A stretch of 64,000 nt of DNA from Vesta saturnalis (lineage: Eukaryota > Arthropoda > Insecta > Coleoptera > Lampyridae), in the NCBI GenBank assembly GCA_036346205.1, contig JARFJB010002009.1, forward strand, positions 1,105,001 through 1,169,000, given 5' to 3'. The notes beneath the pieces were generated by a model, which saw nothing but the letters and a program-made list of their open reading frames with translations, did not search any database and was not told the origin of the DNA. The translations under genes and the position numbers were made by a program. Positions 59,991 through 64,000 of the stretch are shown here, piece after piece. The number at the start of each line of letters is the position of its first letter. The first letter of the stretch is position 1.

Positions 59991-61639
59991 ATGATGAACT
60001 TATTATGATTTTTATTTGTTACCAATCATCATTAAAACAAAATTACGTTGTTTTAACAATTGTACGCAATCTAACTGTTACATTAGTTAATACACCATAT
60101 TCTCACATTTTACTAAATGATTTCGGTTTCTAACAAAATGTTGTACATATGTTTACAATGTTATCAACAAATTATGCAATTATTACAAACAGTGAATGCA
60201 ACAAGTAAAACTAAAATGAAGAGGGACAAATAAAACAAACAAGAACGAATAAGAAAATAAAAATCGGTGAAATTGTACTATAGTTGGGCTCCCCAACCGT
60301 TTTCTGGCTCCAGGCTATTGTTACTGCGCCTTGCAGGTTTAGTATCGGTTCTTATTGAGCTAGAATAAATCCCTGAAATCCATCCTTCAGAAACCCGCTG
60401 TGTGTGTACGTGAGTGGGTGCGTGCGTACGTGTGTGTTGTGTGGAAACTCGCTAGAGATGTGTGATAACTATACATAGGTGAGAATGATAGTGTTATGAT
60501 ATGAGCGCTTATGCAAGTGCTCATGAGTGTGGCGTGAGTAATGCTGATAACGGTTGGATATACCTGTTGAACGACTTGAAGAGCTAATAGTTTAATTTAA
60601 TTATTGAAAGCATTAACTGTTGTAGACCGAATGCTAAACACAAATTGGACTACTAATCTAGGCGATTGTGTTAATAATAATAATAAAAAAATAATAATAT
60701 AATAAATTTGCCCAACGGATATAAAATCCAGGACAAAATTTATACTTTTTAATATGCATAAGTATACAATACAACAAACATAAACTAATATTAAAGAACC
60801 ATAATGAATGTAAATCACAAGCAAATATACACAGTTTAACAGTTTTATATACATATATGTACATGTACACACACACACCCACACACACATACGCACGCAC
60901 GCACACACACAGACACACACACACTCGCATCCCCACACACACACTTTGTTAAACTCGTTTAATAAAATTGCTTCGACTAGCATCCCAGGGGATAGAGTCC
61001 AGTATCAAAAAAAAAAAACATTAAACATTTGTGTTAGGTTCTTTTGACAAAAATAAAATCAATTGTGATTTTAAAATAAATCTGCAATTGTATATTCTCG
61101 ACTTTATTTAAACACCTTGTATCACCTGTAATTATACAATGCACATTCAATTATCATTGACCTGAATTTGTGCACATAGTTCATCATGACTAAACAATAA
61201 CGAAGATATATTTTCGGTAAGTATCTTCTACTTTTTAAAATAATATTGAATCACTATAAAGTTAATGAATGGTTGTACTATTTCCATACTAGTATATAAT
61301 TTACCATTTTCAATATTGATGTTCCAATATCCAAATCAGAGGTAATTCGAATTTCATAAATAATATTGACCCAACGCTGGAAGATCTACAGCATAAGTAC
61401 ATATAGGTATACTGCATAAATATTTTCTTCAACACTTTTCAGAAGCACTTTGACATTATTTATTATATTTTCAAATATAATAATTTAATTTAAGGTTATT
61501 TGTATCATAAAATACAATAATTTTAGCTGCATTCGATTTTTATTTAATTGAAACTTTTTAATTTTAATTCTATTAAAATGATAACATCATGTTAATTTCA
61601 TTATAATAATTTTATATTAATCGAAATAATTGATTTACT
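59991..61639. other. No recognised gene; two GT/CA simple-repeat tracts
   Basis: Holds a GT-rich tract at about 60400-60450 and a CA-rich tract at 60868-60947. No coding motif. The Cys/Val-rich minus-strand frames over the CA tract are artefacts of the repeat. Confidence 0.5.
60868..60947. repeat. (CA)n-type microsatellite
   Basis: Interrupted ACACAC repeats with CCC, GC and TC interruptions. Confidence 0.9.
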
Positions 61640-62800
61640 TTAAATTGTTTAACGATACCAGATCACTCGGACAAATATTCACGTTAACCTAACTTATGAC
61701 AATTTTAAAATTTCAATTGTTTAATACCTTGCATTATTGTAGGTTATACGAAACACACAATTCATTTTAAATTTGAATTCGTGCACACCCCGAGTCACAT
61801 GTTCTCTCTTTGAGGAATCAGCAGATAATGAGAAAAAATATAACAACTTTCTGTGGCTTTCTTGCTTAACAACCAATCAAATTATAGTAATTTGTCTATA
61901 CAAGCATAACAAAGCTTAACTCTGATTGGCTAACATTTTATCAGAAATTTGCACATAACTTTCTTATATGGGAACATATCTTAAAAACATAATTATTTTT
62001 GAATTCTACAAAAAATTTCCAGACACCGCATTTGACCTACTTCCTTTTAAAATTCTTAAACTATCTAAATATCAACAAATATGCAAATTTTCACATACAA
62101 ATTTACTTATAACTAACTTATTCTACTTCCTACAAAAAAACTATAAACAGAAATGGATTCTATGACCCAAAATGCATAAGAACACACCAGTTTTTAACAC
62201 AATTATGGTTTATTTTGAAAACTTCTATCACAACATTCGTTCGTAATCAACATAACCTGGTTTCTCAATTTTTACACTTAAATTACATCCATAATGTTCA
62301 TTTACGTTGTAACACTTCCTATACCCACTAATATGTAAGTTATTAACACATTACTTGTTTGATTTCACATTATTCATTTATAAGTTATATGAATCTTATT
62401 AAATCTGTTCTATTTTCATACACTTTAGCATATAGTTTACTCCTGCTATGTTAATTGATACAATTTCTTTTCTTTTTGTTTTAGAATAGAAGCATATTAT
62501 GTTACCAGACTAGACTCTACTTATTCATATGGATTACATGAATTTTATAGAATCAACCACCTACTTTACACTTCCGAAGATGCTCGGAAACTATTAACAT
62601 GAAAATTACATTGTTCAGCCATGATAATAATTTAATACTTCTGAAATTTGAATTAACTAGCTAACGACATGTCCTATAATCACATTTGTACTTAGATTTA
62701 TATTACTTATACTGTATACATATGGGCTATGTATTCTTTATAAAAAAACGTGTCAATGCATTGGGAATGTAGATGCTATAGGCAATCAAAATTACACATG
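61640..62800 (-). repeat. Dispersed repeat family R, copy 3 (partial, weak)
   Basis: Shares with copies 1 and 2 a GAGTCACATGT block (61790), a CTGATTGGC block (61922-61930, CCAAT on the minus strand) and the following ACATAACTTTCTTATATGG region. An A/T-rich TATA-like sequence (61836-61843) lies downstream on the minus strand. More diverged than the other pair, and the TATA box is weaker. Confidence 0.4.
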
Positions 62801-63179
62801 ACGTATTTTTATAACTCCTCTCTTCAAGCTTATTCCTTTTCGTGCAGTCAAAAGCAAATAGGATGTACGATTAAAACTTGATAATATACTTGGTTCAACA
62901 TTATCCTAAATACCTAATTTTGTTCATAAGGGAACTATTAAGTATTAATTATGATGAATGGCAAAACTGCGTGTAATAATAAAGAAAATTGTGAAGATAG
63001 ACAAATAGTTCTAGATCAAGTTATGAAAAGATTGACGAACATGTCTATAGTTTCCAAGGTACAATAATGTTAAGAAGTTTCAATATTTGTGAACATTGCT
63101 TAAAACGTAGTAAATGTGTAAGGATTAAAAATGTGCAAATCAACCATTTAATTGAAACAAGATAGGAAAACTCCTGAAG

Positions 63180-63400
63180 GAACACCACAATGAGACCGTC
63201 TGTACCATCAACAAGATGATCGGCAACGTGCTCCAGAACTTGAAGAGGAAATTCTACTCCAAGAGCAAGGAGTGTACGAAGTGCCATGTGGATATTGTGC
63301 AAAGAGCTACATAGGACAAAACCAACGGACGCATCCACGTACGCAGAGAAGAACAGCGTAACGCGATACTAGCGAAACTTACCAAGACCTTGCTATCAAC
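63180..63400 (+). pseudogene. Penelope-like GIY-YIG fragment (third coding lineage)
   Basis: The frame around 63245-63340 reads GVYEVPCGYCAKSYIGQ then NQRTHPRTQRR, the GIY-YIG core of a PLE (GVY.IPC..C...YIGQT.R....R). It is preceded by a 'TICKMIGNVLQN' linker-like stretch and breaks after about 30 codons. The sequence differs from families A and B. No terminus was found. Confidence 0.68.
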
Positions 63401-63629
63401 TAAGGCATCGTAAAGCTGAAAGATACATTGGACGATTTTTGGTACCTAAGGCGAATAATAAGTTACAGGGTTGTCTAAAGAGTTTGTGGCGTACAAGGGA
63501 ATATGGTAGGTGCAAACCGCGATGTCAACTCCTAGGGCAAACCACTAGGCGAAAAGGTAAAATAGAACGGTAGTAGAGGTGTTGACCGGAAGTACCAGGG
63601 AGAGAATAGTTGGGACGAGTACCTGCGGA

Positions 63630-63960
63630 CAACTGGTATAGTTCAATTGAGGCAGCTCGTGAACTACTAGGAAACGGTTTGACGTGTGTAGGTACAAAGA
63701 GATTCCAAATCAGTTTATGCCCAATAATGCAAGAGAAGTAAGTTCCTCATTTTTTGGTTTTACATCAGATCTCACTCTTGTTAGTTATGTGCCGAAGCAA
63801 AGAAAAAGTGTCGTTTTATTATCTTCTCAGTACCACCATAATAAAATTGATGTTACTTCAAAAAATAAACCTGATATTGTACTGTATCTTGGCACTCGAT
63901 AAGATGGCCTTCAACATTACTTTATTGTATTCTAAACGTATCAGACGTGAATAGTCGCGT
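63630..63960 (+). pseudogene. piggyBac transposase fragment
   Basis: About 63635-63700 reads WYSSIEAARELLGNGLTCVG, the piggyBac DNW.....LA..L......GT motif. The clean frame 63684-63902 continues with REVSSSFFGF, LTLVSYVPKQRKSVVLLSS, the beta strands preceding the last catalytic Asp, and KPDIVLY. It then loses the STKGGVD.VD segment. It differs from the piggyBac at 31742-34156. No TTAA-flanked ends were identified. Confidence 0.75.
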
Positions 63961-64000
63961 GTTATATCAATTTGTAAAACATGGGAAAGAACTGTCACGC

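Noticed and set aside
60597..60983. Cys/Val-rich minus-strand frames
   Set aside because: Produced by the CA-type microsatellite at 60868-60947; no protein family resemblance.

Overview
The window is a piece of an animal nuclear genome, AT-rich and intron-bearing. It is almost certainly from an arthropod, most likely an insect and possibly a beetle. The evidence is the mix of transposon families: Jockey-type LINEs, Penelope-like elements (PLEs), BEL/Pao, piggyBac, DD41D-type IS630/Tc1/mariner elements with DUF4817-like N-termini, FLYWCH-MULE and ZMYM1-like hAT. It is not prokaryotic: there are no operons, no Shine-Dalgarno sites, and (TA)n microsatellites and short spliceosomal introns occur throughout. 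I found no convincing intact host gene. Nearly everything recognisable is transposon, mostly decayed.

Layout. 1-9.4 kb: a decayed Jockey-like LINE, fragments of a second LINE (3.2 and 7.3 kb), copy 1 of a dispersed repeat I call family R (about 4.9-7.0 kb), and two hAT pieces in the wrong order. 9.4-14.1 kb: essentially unrecognised. 14.1-25.6 kb: a PLE graveyard. At least two PLE families (A and B) lie in inverted head-to-head arrangements, with hammerhead-ribozyme-like cores in their termini and, in family A, a tRNA-like box A/box B segment. R copy 2 (about 21.1-23.3 kb) and a tandemly duplicated exon-intron unit (15.8-16.2 kb) also lie here. 26.7-29.2 kb: a DD41D transposon (T1) with about 660-bp inverted repeats.

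29.2-50.8 kb is a Russian-doll locus. A roughly 3.1-kb DD41D transposon (T2, inverted repeats about 980 bp) was split in its left repeat by a BEL/Pao retrotransposon (29934-48407, TTAAT duplicated). That element was itself invaded by a ribozyme-bearing inverted-repeat insertion carrying a third DD41D transposase (T3) and a TTAA-flanked piggyBac. It also received two solo LTRs (X1, X2) in gag and a Jockey-like LINE in the right LTR region.

50.8-64 kb: a 2.3-kb terminal-inverted-repeat element (Y) carrying an intron-containing DUF7869-like gene, a FLYWCH-MULE transposase split by a third X solo LTR, a second hAT piece, R copy 3, a PLE GIY-YIG fragment and a piggyBac fragment.

The coding remnants do not work together as a pathway; they record successive insertions. 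The most promising undescribed items are element Y (subterminal repeat array plus DUF7869-like protein), repeat family R (conserved CCAAT/TATA promoter and splice donor) and the hammerhead/tRNA-like PLE termini. Domain calls are made by eye from translated sequence. No database search was run, and boundaries given as approximate should be treated as such.
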